A stretch of DNA of 64,000 bases from Sphingomonas sp. Leaf22 (GCF_001421715.1 NZ_LMKP01000001.1:76358-140357); one strand, 5' to 3'. Positions 43,646 through 53,099 are shown, numbered from the stretch's first letter. Made by a program: numbers and translations. Notes: a model not told the origin generated them from the sequence alone.

Positions 43646-43688
43646 CGAGGGTCGCTACTGGGCGAAAGCCGCCTTTCGACCATTCGCC

Positions 43689-44690
43689 CTACCGCAACCC
43701 CTCCAACACCTGATCCGGCGGCCGATGCCCGTCGGCCCAGACGCGGATATTGGTAATCACCTTTTCCCCCATCGCCACGCGGCCCTCCAGCGTCGCCGAG
43801 CCCATATGCGGGGTCATCACCACATTGGGCAGCGCCAGCAGGCGCGGGTCGATCGCCGGTTCGTGCGCCCATACGTCCAGCCCGGCACCGGCGAGGCGTC
43901 CGCCCTCCAGCGCGTCGATCAGCGCCTCTTCGTCGACGATGCCGCCGCGCGAGGCGTTGATGAGATAGGCGTGGCGGCGCAGGCGGGCGATGCGGCGGGC
44001 GTCGAGCAGGTTTTCGCTGTCGGCGTTGCGCGGGGTGTGGATCGTCAGCAGGTCGATCACGCCCAGCATCTCGTCGAGATCGGCGTGCCAGATCGCGCCC
44101 AGTTCGGCCTCGGCCACCTCGGGCAGGCGGTGGCGGTTGTGGTAATGGATCGACAGGCCGAAGGCGCGCGCGCGCCGTGCGACCGCCTGACCGATGCGGC
44201 CCATGCCGATGATGCCCAGCGCCTTGCCGCCGATACGGTGGCCGAGCATCCCGCCGGGGCTCCACCCCTTCCACTCGCCCGACCGGACCAGTTTCTCGCC
44301 CTCGGCCAGCCGGCGCGGCACGGCGAGGATCAGCGCCATGACCATGTCGGCGGTATCCTCGGTCAGGACGCCCGGCGTGTTGGTGACGATGATCCGGCGC
44401 GCGCGGGCGGCCTTCAGGTCGATATGGTTCACGCCCGCGCCGTAATTGGCGATCAGGCGCAGGCGATCGGGCGCGGCGTCGATCAGCGCGGCGTCGATCA
44501 CGTCGGTGACGGCGGGAACCAGCACGTCGCAATCGGCCATCGCGGCGGCCAGTTCGTCGCGGGTAAAGGCATGGTCGTCGGGGCTGAACACCGTGTCGAA
44601 CAGCGTCGCCATCCGCCCCTCGGTCGCCGCCGGCAGACGCCGCGTCACCTGGACTCGCGGATGGCGGGGCGGGGGAGCGGATACGGTCAT
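43689..44690 (-). CDS. D-isomer-specific 2-hydroxyacid dehydrogenase (glyoxylate/hydroxypyruvate reductase type)
   Basis: 333 residues. The NAD-binding part is GIIGMGRIGQAVARRARAFG; the catalytic Arg is in NASRGGIVDEEAL, the Glu follows in the next helix, and the His is in TPHMGSATLE. LIANYGAGVNHIDL is also typical. Sequence is closest in feel to glyoxylate/hydroxypyruvate reductases (D-glycerate dehydrogenases), but other D-hydroxyacids are possible. The frame is open to 44909; ATG 44690 gives the expected N-terminus. Confidence 0.9.
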   Translation of the reverse strand: MTVSAPPPRHPRVQVTRRLPAATEGRMATLFDTVFSPDDHAFTRDELAAAMADCDVLVPAVTDVIDAALIDAAPDRLRLIANYGAGVNHIDLKAARARRIIVTNTPGVLTEDTADMVMALILAVPRRLAEGEKLVRSGEWKGWSPGGMLGHRIGGKALGIIGMGRIGQAVARRARAFGLSIHYHNRHRLPEVAEAELGAIWHADLDEMLGVIDLLTIHTPRNADSENLLDARRIARLRRHAYLINASRGGIVDEEALIDALEGGRLAGAGLDVWAHEPAIDPRLLALPNVVMTPHMGSATLEGRVAMGEKVITNIRVWADGHRPPDQVLEGLR

Positions 44691-44788
44691 GGGTACCGGA
44701 TTGGCGACTGGGCGAACCTGCGTCAACGGCTTGCGGGCACGGTGCGGTTGCCGATAGAGGCGGGGTTCGGATAAAAGGGGACGATAAC

Positions 44789-45271
44789 ATGCGCTTCGCA
44801 AGGCGATCGATCGCGGTCGCGCCGATGCTGGTGGTGCTGGCGACCGGATCGGCGGAGGCGCAGCGCCGCAAGCCGCCTTATTATGCGTCGATCGCGGCGG
44901 GCGAGGCACGGATGCGCAGCGGTCCCGGCAAGAATTACCCGACGCAATGGGTGTATCGCCGGGCCGACCTGCCGATCAAGGTCGTCGACGTCTATCAGGA
45001 CTGGCGCCGGGTCGAGGACCCCGATGGCACGCGCGGCTGGTTGCAGGTCGGGTTGCTAAGCGACCGCCGCACCGCCTTTGTCGGGCGCGAGGTGATCGAA
45101 CTGCGCGCATCGCCGCAATCGGGTGCGGCGGTGGTGTGGCGCGCGGCCCCGGGCGTGGTCGGGCGGCTGTCGCGGTGCAACGGCGCGTGGTGCTTCTTCG
45201 ACGTGCGCGGGCGCGGCGGCTATGTCGAGCAGGCGCGGCTGTGGGGCGTCGATCCGGGCGAGGCGATGTAG
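44789..45271 (+). CDS. Exported bacterial SH3-like domain protein
   Basis: 160 residues. A signal peptide (about 1-24, ending EAQ) is followed by two SH3-like modules of the SH3_4 type: EARMRSGPGKNYPTQWVYRRADLPIKV and a second with VIELRASPQSGAAVVW. These modules bind cell-wall or protein targets in the periplasm. RWVEDPDGTRGWLQ-like wording matches the family. AAAAGGGG precedes the ATG. Confidence 0.85.
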   Translation: MRFARRSIAVAPMLVVLATGSAEAQRRKPPYYASIAAGEARMRSGPGKNYPTQWVYRRADLPIKVVDVYQDWRRVEDPDGTRGWLQVGLLSDRRTAFVGREVIELRASPQSGAAVVWRAAPGVVGRLSRCNGAWCFFDVRGRGGYVEQARLWGVDPGEAM

Positions 45272-45283
45272 CGGCCTGACACT

Positions 45284-45379
45284 CGTCATTCCCGCGCAGG
45301 CGGGAATCCATACACGCCGGCGGTCGGGCAGGAAGCGCGACGTCGGCGTCTATAGGCTCCCGCCTTCGCGGGAGCGACG
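45284..45379. repeat. Inverted pair of palindromic repeats
   Basis: Two hairpin units in opposite orientation: GTCATTCCCGCGCAGGCGGG at 45285 and its diverged mirror ending at 45379 (GCTCCCGCCTTCGCGGGAGC). The two units are about 36 bases each with a short spacer. They fill most of the gap before the S9 peptidase gene and match the REP-like style seen at 30009. Confidence 0.75.
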
Positions 45380-45493
45380 AAGGGAGGGAGCCAAGTCCCA
45401 CCCGGCCAAACTCCCCCATTTACGTCCGCCCCCGGCCAAGCGATAACCGTTGATACGATCGACGCGGTTGGACCGCAGGACATATGGGGCAAT

Positions 45494-47713
45494 ATGGTCA
45501 AATGGTTGATGGGTGCGGCGTTGCTGGCAATGGGGCAGGCCGGCATGGCGAGTGAACCGGCGAAGCCGGGCGACCTGACCCTCGAACGGGTCTTTGCCAG
45601 CCCCGACCTGAACGGGGCGGCCCCGCAGAATCTGCGCCTGTCGCCCGACGGGAAATATGTGACGCTGCTGCGCAACCGTGCCGATGAACGCGAGCGGTTC
45701 GACCTGTGGGCGATGGACACGACCACCCGCGAATGGCGGATGCTGGTCGATTCGAAGAAGGTCGGTACCGGTGCCGCGCTGTCCGAGGCGGAAAAGATGC
45801 AGCGCGAGCGCGACCGCTCGCTGACCGGCAAGCGCGGCATCCTCGCCTATGACTGGGCACCCGATGGCAAGTCGATCCTCGTGCCGCTCGACGGCGATCT
45901 GTATCTCGCGTCGATCGACGGCAGCGTCCGCCGCCTGACCAATAGCGAGAGCGGCGAGCTGAACCCGGTGGTCAGCCCCGAGGGGCGTTATGTCAGCTTC
46001 GTGCGCGACCAGAATCTGGTGACGCTCGACCTGAAGACCGGGCGCGAGACGCCGGTCACGACCGAGGGCAAGGATACCGTTCATTTCGGCGAGGCGGAGT
46101 TCGTCGCGCAGGAGGAAATGAACCGCCGCACCGGATATTGGTGGTCGCCCGACGACCGGCTGGTCGCGGTCGAACGCTTCGATGAATCACCGGTCGGCAT
46201 CGTCACCCGCTCCGCGATCGGGGCGGAGGGCACCAGCATCTATCAGCAGCGTTACCCGAAGGCGGGGACGCCCAACGTGCTGGTCGAGCTCTATGTCATG
46301 AAGCCGGACGGGTCGGGCAAGGTGAAGGTCGATCTCGGCCCCGATCCCGACATCTATCTGGCGCGGGTCGACTGGACCCCCGATGGCAAGGCGCTGCTGG
46401 TCCAGCGGCAGAACCGGACGCAGACGAAGCTCGACATGCTGCGCGTCGATCCGGCGACGGGGGGGGCGGCGATCCTGTTCACCGAGGAAACCGGGCCGAA
46501 GAGCTGGGTCAACCTGTCCGACGCCTATCACCTGATGAAGGATGGCAGCCTGATCTGGTCGTCGGAACGCGACGGCTACGCGCATCTGTACCGCTGGAAG
46601 GGCGGCAAATGGGCGCAGCTGACCAGCGGCAAATGGATGGTGTCCGATCTGGCCGGGGTCGATGAGGCGAAGGGCCGCCTCTATTTCCTCGCTAACAAGG
46701 ACGACGTGCTCGAACGGCAGTTGTACCGCGTCGACCTGAACAAGCCGGGCGTGGTCACGCGGATGACCGAGCCAGGCTGGTCGTACAGCGCGTCGATGGA
46801 TGGAAAGGCGTCGCGGCTGATCGTGTCGCGCTCCAACCCCGATCAGCCGTCGCAGACCTATCTGGCCGATACCGCCGCCAAGCGGATCGCGTGGATCAAC
46901 GAAAATGCGCTGACCGGCGATCACCCCTATGCGCCCTATGTCGCCAGCCATCGTCCGACCGAGTTCGGGACGATCAAGGCCGCCGACGGTTCGACGCTGT
47001 ACTGGAACATGATCACGCCCAGGTTGGAGCCGGGCAAGCGCTATCCGGTGTTCTTCTCGCATTATGGCGGGCCGGGCAGCCAGGTCGTGCGCCGGGCATG
47101 GGGCGGGGCGCTGCGCCAGTATCTGGTCGACCGCGGCTGGATCTGGTTCGAGATCGACAATCGCGGATCGCCCGAACGCGGCAAGGCGTTCGAGGACCAG
47201 ATCCATCAGGCAATGGGCACGGTCGAGGTCGACGACCAGATCGCCGGTGCCGAGTATCTGAAGACGCTGCCGTTCGTCGCGCCGGACAAGATCGCGACCT
47301 ATGGCTGGTCCTATGGCGGCTATATGACGCTGAAGATGCTCGAAAAGGCACCGGGCGTATTCGCGGCGGGCGTGTCGGGCGCGCCGGTGTCGCGCTGGGA
47401 ATTGTACGACACCCATTATACCGAACGCTATATGGGCGATCCGCGTACCGTGCCCGACGCCTATGCGGCATCGGCGACGGTGGGTGATGCGGCGAAAATC
47501 CGCGATCCGCTGCTGCTGATCCACGGCATGGCCGACGACAACGTCGTGCTCGAACATTCGACGGCGATGATGGCGGCGATGCAGAAATCGGCGACGCCGT
47601 TCGAATTGATGCTGTATCCCGGACAGACCCACCGCGTCGGCGGACCGGGAATCAGCGAACATCTGTGGAAGACGATCCTCGACTTCCTCGACCGGCAGGT
47701 CGTCGGGAAGTAA
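45494..47713 (+). CDS. S9-family prolyl oligopeptidase/DPP4-like peptidase, secreted
   Basis: 739 residues. A signal peptide (about 1-20) leads into a seven-bladed beta-propeller (about 30-480, with RLSPDGKYV and DWAPDGKS repeats) and then an alpha/beta hydrolase. The catalytic Ser606 is in GWSYGGYMT, Asp681/682 in ADDNV and His713 in QTHRVGG. DPP4-type enzymes cut dipeptides after proline from peptide ends. The protein should be periplasmic. No linked peptide transporter is seen. Confidence 0.93.
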   Translation: MVKWLMGAALLAMGQAGMASEPAKPGDLTLERVFASPDLNGAAPQNLRLSPDGKYVTLLRNRADERERFDLWAMDTTTREWRMLVDSKKVGTGAALSEAEKMQRERDRSLTGKRGILAYDWAPDGKSILVPLDGDLYLASIDGSVRRLTNSESGELNPVVSPEGRYVSFVRDQNLVTLDLKTGRETPVTTEGKDTVHFGEAEFVAQEEMNRRTGYWWSPDDRLVAVERFDESPVGIVTRSAIGAEGTSIYQQRYPKAGTPNVLVELYVMKPDGSGKVKVDLGPDPDIYLARVDWTPDGKALLVQRQNRTQTKLDMLRVDPATGGAAILFTEETGPKSWVNLSDAYHLMKDGSLIWSSERDGYAHLYRWKGGKWAQLTSGKWMVSDLAGVDEAKGRLYFLANKDDVLERQLYRVDLNKPGVVTRMTEPGWSYSASMDGKASRLIVSRSNPDQPSQTYLADTAAKRIAWINENALTGDHPYAPYVASHRPTEFGTIKAADGSTLYWNMITPRLEPGKRYPVFFSHYGGPGSQVVRRAWGGALRQYLVDRGWIWFEIDNRGSPERGKAFEDQIHQAMGTVEVDDQIAGAEYLKTLPFVAPDKIATYGWSYGGYMTLKMLEKAPGVFAAGVSGAPVSRWELYDTHYTERYMGDPRTVPDAYAASATVGDAAKIRDPLLLIHGMADDNVVLEHSTAMMAAMQKSATPFELMLYPGQTHRVGGPGISEHLWKTILDFLDRQVVGK

Positions 47714-47788
47714 CCTCCAAATAGCGTATTGACGTTCGACTTTCCCCGCGCCTAGCGTTTCGGCGCAGGGGCTTGGGGGAGTCGGGCG

Positions 47789-49147
47789 ATGGGGGAAGTT
47801 GCGGGCGGAATCGCACCGGTCACGGGGCGTGCGCGGATCGAGGTGCTGGACGTCCTGCGGGGTCTGGCGATCCTTGCCATCTATTATATGAACGTGACGA
47901 TGCAGGCATCGGCGACGACGCTGCTGTTCGCCGACTTCCGCTGGATCGGATGGACGCCGATCGACCGGGTCGCGTGGGGCTTCGTCACGATCTTCCTCGA
48001 AGGGACGCAGCGCGGCGTGCTCGAACTGCTGTTCGGGGCGGGCTTCATGGTGCTGACCGCGCGGGCGATGCGGCCCGACGGCCCGGTGGCGGTCGCCGAC
48101 CTGTTCTATCGCCGGACGCTGTGGCTGTTGTTCTTCGGGCTGGTCAACGTGTTCGTCGTGCTGTGGGTCGGCGATATCCTGACCGTCTATGCGATCGCGT
48201 CGCTGTTCCTGTTCCCGTTCCGCCTGTTGGGGCCGAAGGCGCTGGTCGCGCTGGGCAGTCTGATGATGGTGGCCAATCTGGCGATGGGCGGCATGGAGTA
48301 TGTCGATCGGGTCGCCCTCCAGACGAAGGTCGAGCGGGCGCAGGCGGCACGGATCGCGGCCATACCGGTGGCGAAGGACGATGCCAAGGCGCTGGCCGAA
48401 TGGAACAAGAAGCTAGAGCGTCGCCGGCCGAACGAGAAAATGGCCAAGGATCTGGTCAAGGAGCGCAAGGCGCATGCCGGCGGCTGGCTGCCCTATGCCA
48501 GCTATTACTGGGACGGCTGGATGAAGTTCATGATCGGCAAGGGATTGCTGGTGATGGTCGTCGTCGAGGCGTTCTGCACGATGCTGATCGGGATCGCGCT
48601 GTGGAAATGGCGCATCATCCAGGGCGGGCGGACGTCGCGCTTCTATCTCGGGCTGATGCTCGCCACCTATGGCTTCGGCCTGACCGCACGCGCGATCGGG
48701 GTGGTCGAATTGATGCCGATGCTGCCCACGGCCAAGACGATCTGGTTCACGCAGGAGGCGGCGCGGATCGCGGTCAGCATCGGCCACGTCGCGGCGGTCA
48801 ATCTGGCCATGCGATCGGTCGCGGGCACCCGGGTCCTTGCGCCGCTAAAGACGGTCGGGCGGATGGCGTTCTCGGTCTATTTCGTCGAACAGATCATCGG
48901 GCTGCACATCCTGTTCGCGCCGTACGGCTTCAACCTGTGGGGCCGCTACGGCCATGCCGGGCAGTTCGCGATCGCGACCGGGGTCATCGTCGTAAGTGCG
49001 CTCGCCGCGTTGATCTGGGCACGGTTCTTCGCGATGGGGCCGCTGGAATGGGCGTGGCGCAGTCTCGCCTATTGGCAGCACCAGCCATTCCGCCATCCGC
49101 GGGGGGTGCCGGAGGTCCTGCCGGGGCCGACGCTGGCGGCGGCGTGA
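47789..49147 (+). CDS. DUF418 family membrane protein
   Basis: 452 residues. The N-terminal IEVLDVLRGLAILAIYYMN is the family hallmark, followed by about eight or more membrane helices; the DUF418 domain is the C-terminal half (RMAFSVYFVEQIIGLHILF). These proteins resemble acyltransferase-3-like membrane proteins, but their function is not settled. A soluble charged loop lies at about 170-235 (KKLERRRPNEKMAKDLVKER). Sphingomonads carry several such genes. Confidence 0.87.
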   Translation: MGEVAGGIAPVTGRARIEVLDVLRGLAILAIYYMNVTMQASATTLLFADFRWIGWTPIDRVAWGFVTIFLEGTQRGVLELLFGAGFMVLTARAMRPDGPVAVADLFYRRTLWLLFFGLVNVFVVLWVGDILTVYAIASLFLFPFRLLGPKALVALGSLMMVANLAMGGMEYVDRVALQTKVERAQAARIAAIPVAKDDAKALAEWNKKLERRRPNEKMAKDLVKERKAHAGGWLPYASYYWDGWMKFMIGKGLLVMVVVEAFCTMLIGIALWKWRIIQGGRTSRFYLGLMLATYGFGLTARAIGVVELMPMLPTAKTIWFTQEAARIAVSIGHVAAVNLAMRSVAGTRVLAPLKTVGRMAFSVYFVEQIIGLHILFAPYGFNLWGRYGHAGQFAIATGVIVVSALAALIWARFFAMGPLEWAWRSLAYWQHQPFRHPRGVPEVLPGPTLAAA

Positions 49148-49206
49148 CTTTACAAAAGCTGCGAAAGGGCTATTCCGCGCGCAAGATTTGATCGCGGAGT
49201 AAGCAA

Positions 49207-50232
49207 GTGGGATATCGGGTAGTCGTCGCCGGCGCGACCGGCAATGTCGGTCGCGAAATGCTCAACATCCTGGCGGAGCGCGAATTTCCGATCGACGATC
49301 TGGCAGTATTGGCATCGTCGCGCTCGGCCGGCGACATGGCTGATTTCGGCGAGACCGGCAAACAGTACAAGATCCAGAATATCGAGCATTTCGATCCGGC
49401 CGGCTGGGACATGGCGTTGTTCGCGATCGGCAGCGAAGCGACCGCCGTCTATGCGCCGAAGTTCGCCGCCGCCGGCTGCACGGTGATCGACAATTCGTCG
49501 CTGTACCGCATGGACCCCGACGTGCCGCTGATCGTGCCCGAAGTGAACCCCGAGGCGATCGACGGATATCGCGTCAAGAATATCATCGCGAACCCCAATT
49601 GCTCGACCGCGCAGATGGTCGTGGCGCTGAAGCCGATCCACGATGCTGCCAAGATCACGCGCGTCGTCGTCGCCACCTATCAATCGGTGTCGGGCGCGGG
49701 CAAGGCGGGCATGGACGAGCTGTTCGAACAGAGCCGCAACATCTTCGTCGGCGACAGTGCGGACCCCAAGAAGTTCACCAAGCAGATCGCATTCAACGTG
49801 ATCCCGCACATCGACAGCTTCCTCGACGACGGGTCGACCAAGGAAGAGTGGAAGATGGTGGTCGAGACCAAGAAGATCCTCGACCCCAAGATCAAGGTCG
49901 TCGCGACCTGTGTCCGCGTGCCCGTGTTCGTCGGTCACAGCGAAGCGATCCACATCGAGATGGAAAACGAGCTGTCGGCCGAAGATGCGCAAAAGATCCT
50001 GCGCGAGGCTCCCGGCATCATGCTGGTCGACAAGCGCGAGGACGGCGGATACGCGACGCCGATCGAATGCGTCGGCGACTTCGCGACCTATGTCAGCCGC
50101 GTCCGCGAGGATTCGACGGTCGAGAATGGTCTGGCGCTGTGGTGCGTGTCGGACAATCTGCGCAAGGGTGCGGCGCTGAACGCCGTGCAAATCGCTGAAT
50201 TGCTGGGACGTCGCCATTTGCGCAAGGATTGA
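49207..50232 (+). CDS. asd: Aspartate-semialdehyde dehydrogenase
   Basis: 341 residues. It reduces aspartyl phosphate to aspartate semialdehyde for lysine, threonine and methionine and for the cell wall. Motifs: the NADP site VAGATGNVGREML, the nucleophile Cys132 in NPNCST, and the C-terminal VPVFVGHSEAIHIE with the catalytic His. The start is GTG 49207 with GGAG seven bases upstream. It stands alone. Confidence 0.97.
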   Translation: MGYRVVVAGATGNVGREMLNILAEREFPIDDLAVLASSRSAGDMADFGETGKQYKIQNIEHFDPAGWDMALFAIGSEATAVYAPKFAAAGCTVIDNSSLYRMDPDVPLIVPEVNPEAIDGYRVKNIIANPNCSTAQMVVALKPIHDAAKITRVVVATYQSVSGAGKAGMDELFEQSRNIFVGDSADPKKFTKQIAFNVIPHIDSFLDDGSTKEEWKMVVETKKILDPKIKVVATCVRVPVFVGHSEAIHIEMENELSAEDAQKILREAPGIMLVDKREDGGYATPIECVGDFATYVSRVREDSTVENGLALWCVSDNLRKGAALNAVQIAELLGRRHLRKD

Positions 50233-50314
50233 CGGTACGTTCGCGGACGCAGTTCGGTTCGAAGCACGCGCATGTCCTAAAGGGTCGTTAACCGATCCGC
50301 GCTAGGGTTTTCGC

Positions 50315-51013
50315 ATGGATACGGGAACCGTCCGCGACGATGCCTTGCACCGGGGTGCATGGGAAGCGATCTGCCGGTCGCAGGCGGTGATCGAATTCGC
50401 GCTCGACGGCACGATCTTATGGGCCAACGACGCGTTCCTCGGCACCATGGGCTATACCCTAAGCGAGGTTCGCGGACGGCATCACCGCATCTTCTGTTCG
50501 TTGGCCGACGCCGTATCGCCGGCCTATGCCGCATTCTGGCGCAAGCTGGCGGCGGGAGCGTTCGAGGGCGGACTATACCGCCGGATCGATCGACAGGGTC
50601 GCGACGTGTGGTTGCAGGGGACCTATAATCCGGTGCTCGATCCGCAGGGGCGCCCGTCGACGATCGTCAAGATCGGCACCGACATGACACGGCAGATCGT
50701 ACTGGAACGCGAGGTGCAGGCGCGGCTGGACGAGGGCAACCGCTTCCGCATGGCGCTGGAGGAACAGCGGGAGGCGTTGCAGTCGGCGATGAACCAGTTG
50801 GCCGGGATCGTCGCATCGATCGGCGATATCACCGCCCAGACCCGGCTGGTCGCACTGAATGCCGCGATCGAGGCGGCACGGGCAGGCGAGGCGGGTACCG
50901 GTTTCGCCGTGGTGGCGCGCGAGGTCAAATCGCTGGCCGACGATATCCGCGCGGCAACCGAACGCGCCGCGACGATGTTGCGCGACCATGGCCGGCCGGT
51001 ATTGGTGGCTTGA
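50315..51013 (+). CDS. Soluble PAS-domain chemoreceptor-like protein with a short signalling hairpin
   Basis: 232 residues. A PAS domain (about 18-128: [20 protein letters not shown] and a PAC tail [11 protein letters not shown]) is followed by a partial methyl-accepting domain (about 150-225) that includes the trimer-contact tip [18 protein letters not shown] and [15 protein letters not shown]. There is no membrane helix. The usual long coiled coils are mostly missing, so the protein is much shorter than a normal receptor. Such short forms may form hybrid clusters or sense redox or ligands in the cytoplasm. Confidence 0.85.
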   Translation: MDTGTVRDDALHRGAWEAICRSQAVIEFALDGTILWANDAFLGTMGYTLSEVRGRHHRIFCSLADAVSPAYAAFWRKLAAGAFEGGLYRRIDRQGRDVWLQGTYNPVLDPQGRPSTIVKIGTDMTRQIVLEREVQARLDEGNRFRMALEEQREALQSAMNQLAGIVASIGDITAQTRLVALNAAIEAARAGEAGTGFAVVAREVKSLADDIRAATERAATMLRDHGRPVLVA

Positions 51014-51076
51014 GGGCAAGTGCTAACGCATCAGGCCTTGGGCCGATCGATATTCGTCGACGGTTTTGCGATGTTG

Positions 51077-51101
51077 CTCCCCTCCCTGGAAGGGAGAGGA
51101 G
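51077..51101. repeat. Hairpin repeat between convergent genes
   Basis: 11-base arms (51077-51087 and 51091-51101, one mismatch), 3-base loop, made of CTCCCCTCCCT-like sequence. It lies between the PAS gene and the YitT-like gene, which converge, so it may help termination. Confidence 0.6.
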
Positions 51102-51133
51102 AGATGTGATCGGTTCGTGAACATCGATCGCCT

Positions 51134-51676
51134 TTAGTACCCCGTGTAGCGTCCCGGCCGGTGCCATGCGATCAGGATGCCGCTGATCGCCGCTGCGCTC
51201 AATGCCGACCATGCGACCTGCACCGGTGCCACCACCGCGAACGACGTCGCGAGAATGCCGAGGTCGATCGCGATCTGTGTCCGTCCCGCATTCCAGCCGC
51301 GCGTGCGTTGCAGCCACAGCGTCACGACACCGGTTCCGCCGACCCCGGCATCGTGCCGGGCAAGCGCGAGGATGCCCATGCCGATGACGGTACCGCCGGC
51401 AATCGCGGCAAAGGCCGGATGCACTTCGACGATCCGGAATCCATAGCGCGCCATCGTGGAGAACAGCGCGATCCCGGCATTGACCGCGATCGTGCGCACC
51501 ATGAACCGCGTGCCCATCGCCCGTTTGGCGAACAGAAAGAACGGGATGTTGATCAGCGTGAACAGCACGCCGGTCGGCAGCGGCACCAGATACGATACCA
51601 GCAACGCGATGCCGGCGATGCCGCCGGTGACCAGACCTGCGGCACGCAGCAACGCCAACCCGAGCGCGATCATCAC
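51134..51676 (-). CDS. YitT-family membrane protein with an unclear start
   Basis: 180 residues as called from GTG 51676 (ATG 51673 follows at once). Five or so membrane helices: LVTGGIAGIALLVSYLVP, GVLFTLINIPFFLF, TIAVNAGIALFSTMAR, AIAGGTVIGMGILALA and a last helix near the end. This is the YitT/DUF161 pattern; function unknown. In frame upstream are about 30 further codons reading PHSRSEDVYAIVVGC, which look like the normal family N-terminus, but no ATG, GTG or TTG lies there before the stop. So the true start may be a rare codon (ATC with GGAG upstream, or CTG), or the gene has lost its start. Confidence 0.72.
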   Translation of the reverse strand: MMIALGLALLRAAGLVTGGIAGIALLVSYLVPLPTGVLFTLINIPFFLFAKRAMGTRFMVRTIAVNAGIALFSTMARYGFRIVEVHPAFAAIAGGTVIGMGILALARHDAGVGGTGVVTLWLQRTRGWNAGRTQIAIDLGILATSFAVVAPVQVAWSALSAAAISGILIAWHRPGRYTGY

Positions 51677-51864
51677 GCATCCGACGACGATGGCATAGAC
51701 GTCTTCGGACCGGCTGTGCGGTACGCCGTTGTGGGGCAGGGCGGGGGCGATGGCGTCGATCTCCGGTCAGGCCGGCACCCTCTCCCCATGTTCTTTTATT
51801 GCGCGGATATCTATCGCGGATCGGGCGGCAGGTGAAGCGGCTAATTCGGACGTCGACCATGACC

Positions 51865-51890
51865 GGAACCCGCGCCGGGGCCATGCGGTT
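51865..51890 (+). promoter_or_regulatory. Possible EcfG-like promoter before the GFA gene
   Basis: GGAAC (51865-51869), 17 bases, then GGTT (51887-51890), one base off the CGTT of general-stress promoters. The predicted transcript would start about 20 bases before the ATG at 51917. The spacing is good, but the -10 part is imperfect, so this is a candidate only. Confidence 0.35.
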
Positions 51891-51916
51891 GTGAGGTGGC
51901 AACGAAAGGATGTCGC

Positions 51917-52354
51917 ATGGCCGAGATCATGTCGGGCGGATGCCAGTGCGGGCGGATCCGCTATACGGTGACGATCCGCGACGATGAAGCCTATCTCTGC
52001 CATTGTCGCATGTGCCAGCGCGCGACCGGCGGCGTCTCGATCGCGTTCAAGAACGTGGCCAGGCACGACGTGGCATGGGATCTACAGCCCGATCTATACG
52101 CGTCCTCGCCGATCGCCAGGCGCGGTTTCTGTCGCGATTGCGGGACGCCGATCAGCTTCGAATTTCCCGATGGCGACAACATCGATCTGACGATCGGCAG
52201 CTTCGACGAACCGGCGCGGTTCCGACCGCACCATCATTTCGGGGTCGAAAGCCGCCATCCGCAATGGCTCGACACACGCGGCCTGCCCGAATATCGCGCG
52301 GACGAACATGGCCCCACCGTCGAACGCTGGAAGAACGCACTTGGCACATCCTGA
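51917..52354 (+). CDS. GFA-family (Mss4-like fold) zinc protein
   Basis: 145 residues. The zinc-binding cysteines follow the GFA pattern: GGCQCGRIRY, CHCRMCQRATGG and FCRDCGTPI. The family is named for glutathione-dependent formaldehyde-activating enzyme, but most members have unproven activity. AAAGGA precedes the ATG 51917; an in-frame GTG at 51896 is less likely. Its end overlaps the next hydrolase gene if that starts at TTG 52341. Confidence 0.9.
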   Translation: MAEIMSGGCQCGRIRYTVTIRDDEAYLCHCRMCQRATGGVSIAFKNVARHDVAWDLQPDLYASSPIARRGFCRDCGTPISFEFPDGDNIDLTIGSFDEPARFRPHHHFGVESRHPQWLDTRGLPEYRADEHGPTVERWKNALGTS

Positions 52355-53099
52355 ACCTACGACGCATCGCTTCGCCAGTTTCGACGGGGTCGAAATCGCC
52401 TGGAGCGAACTGGGCGAGGGGCGGCCGGTCGTGCTGATCCATGGCTATTTCAGCGATGCGCAGACCAACTGGATCAAATACGGCCATGCCGCGAAGATCG
52501 CGGCGCTCGGCCGGCGGGTGATCCTGCCCGACCTGCGCGCGCACGGCCTCAGCGCCCGGCCGCAGGACGCCGCCGCCTATCCGCCCGATGCGCTGGCCCG
52601 CGACGGCATGGCGCTGATCGAGCATCTCGGGCTGACCGATTATGATCTGGGCGGCTATTCGCTCGGCGCGCGCACGGCGGTGCGGATGGTGACGATGGGC
52701 GCGACGCCGGGCAGGCTGGTGCTGAGCGGCATGGGGCTGGAGGGGTTGCTCGATACCGGGCGGCGCGCGGCGCATTTCCGGCGCATCCTGACCAACCTCG
52801 GCAGTTTCGAACGCGGGTCGAATGAATGGATGGCGGAGGCGTTCCTAAAGACCACCGGCGGCGATCCGGTGGCGCTGCTCGGCATCCTCGACACCTTCGT
52901 CGATACCTCGCGCGAGCAACTGGCGGCGATCAGCAAGCCGGTGCTGGTGCTGGCCGGCGAGGAGGATGACGACAATGGCAGCCACCGCGCGCTCGCCGAC
53001 CTGCTGCCCGATGCGCGGCTGGTCGAGACGCCGGGGAACCATATGAGCGCGGTGGTGAAGCGCGAACTGGGCGACGCGATCGCGGCGTTTTTAGCGTAA
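52341..53099 (+). CDS. Alpha/beta-fold hydrolase
   Basis: 252 residues from TTG 52341. VVLIHGYFSDAQTNW is the oxyanion region, GGYSLGARTAV the nucleophile elbow with Ser, the Asp is in AGEEDDD and the His in PGNHMSAV. GGAAGA precedes the TTG; ATG 52308 is also in frame but overlaps the GFA gene more and adds residues unlike the family start. The substrate is unknown. Overlap with the GFA gene suggests one transcript. Confidence 0.87.
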   Translation: MAHPEPTTHRFASFDGVEIAWSELGEGRPVVLIHGYFSDAQTNWIKYGHAAKIAALGRRVILPDLRAHGLSARPQDAAAYPPDALARDGMALIEHLGLTDYDLGGYSLGARTAVRMVTMGATPGRLVLSGMGLEGLLDTGRRAAHFRRILTNLGSFERGSNEWMAEAFLKTTGGDPVALLGILDTFVDTSREQLAAISKPVLVLAGEEDDDNGSHRALADLLPDARLVETPGNHMSAVVKRELGDAIAAFLA

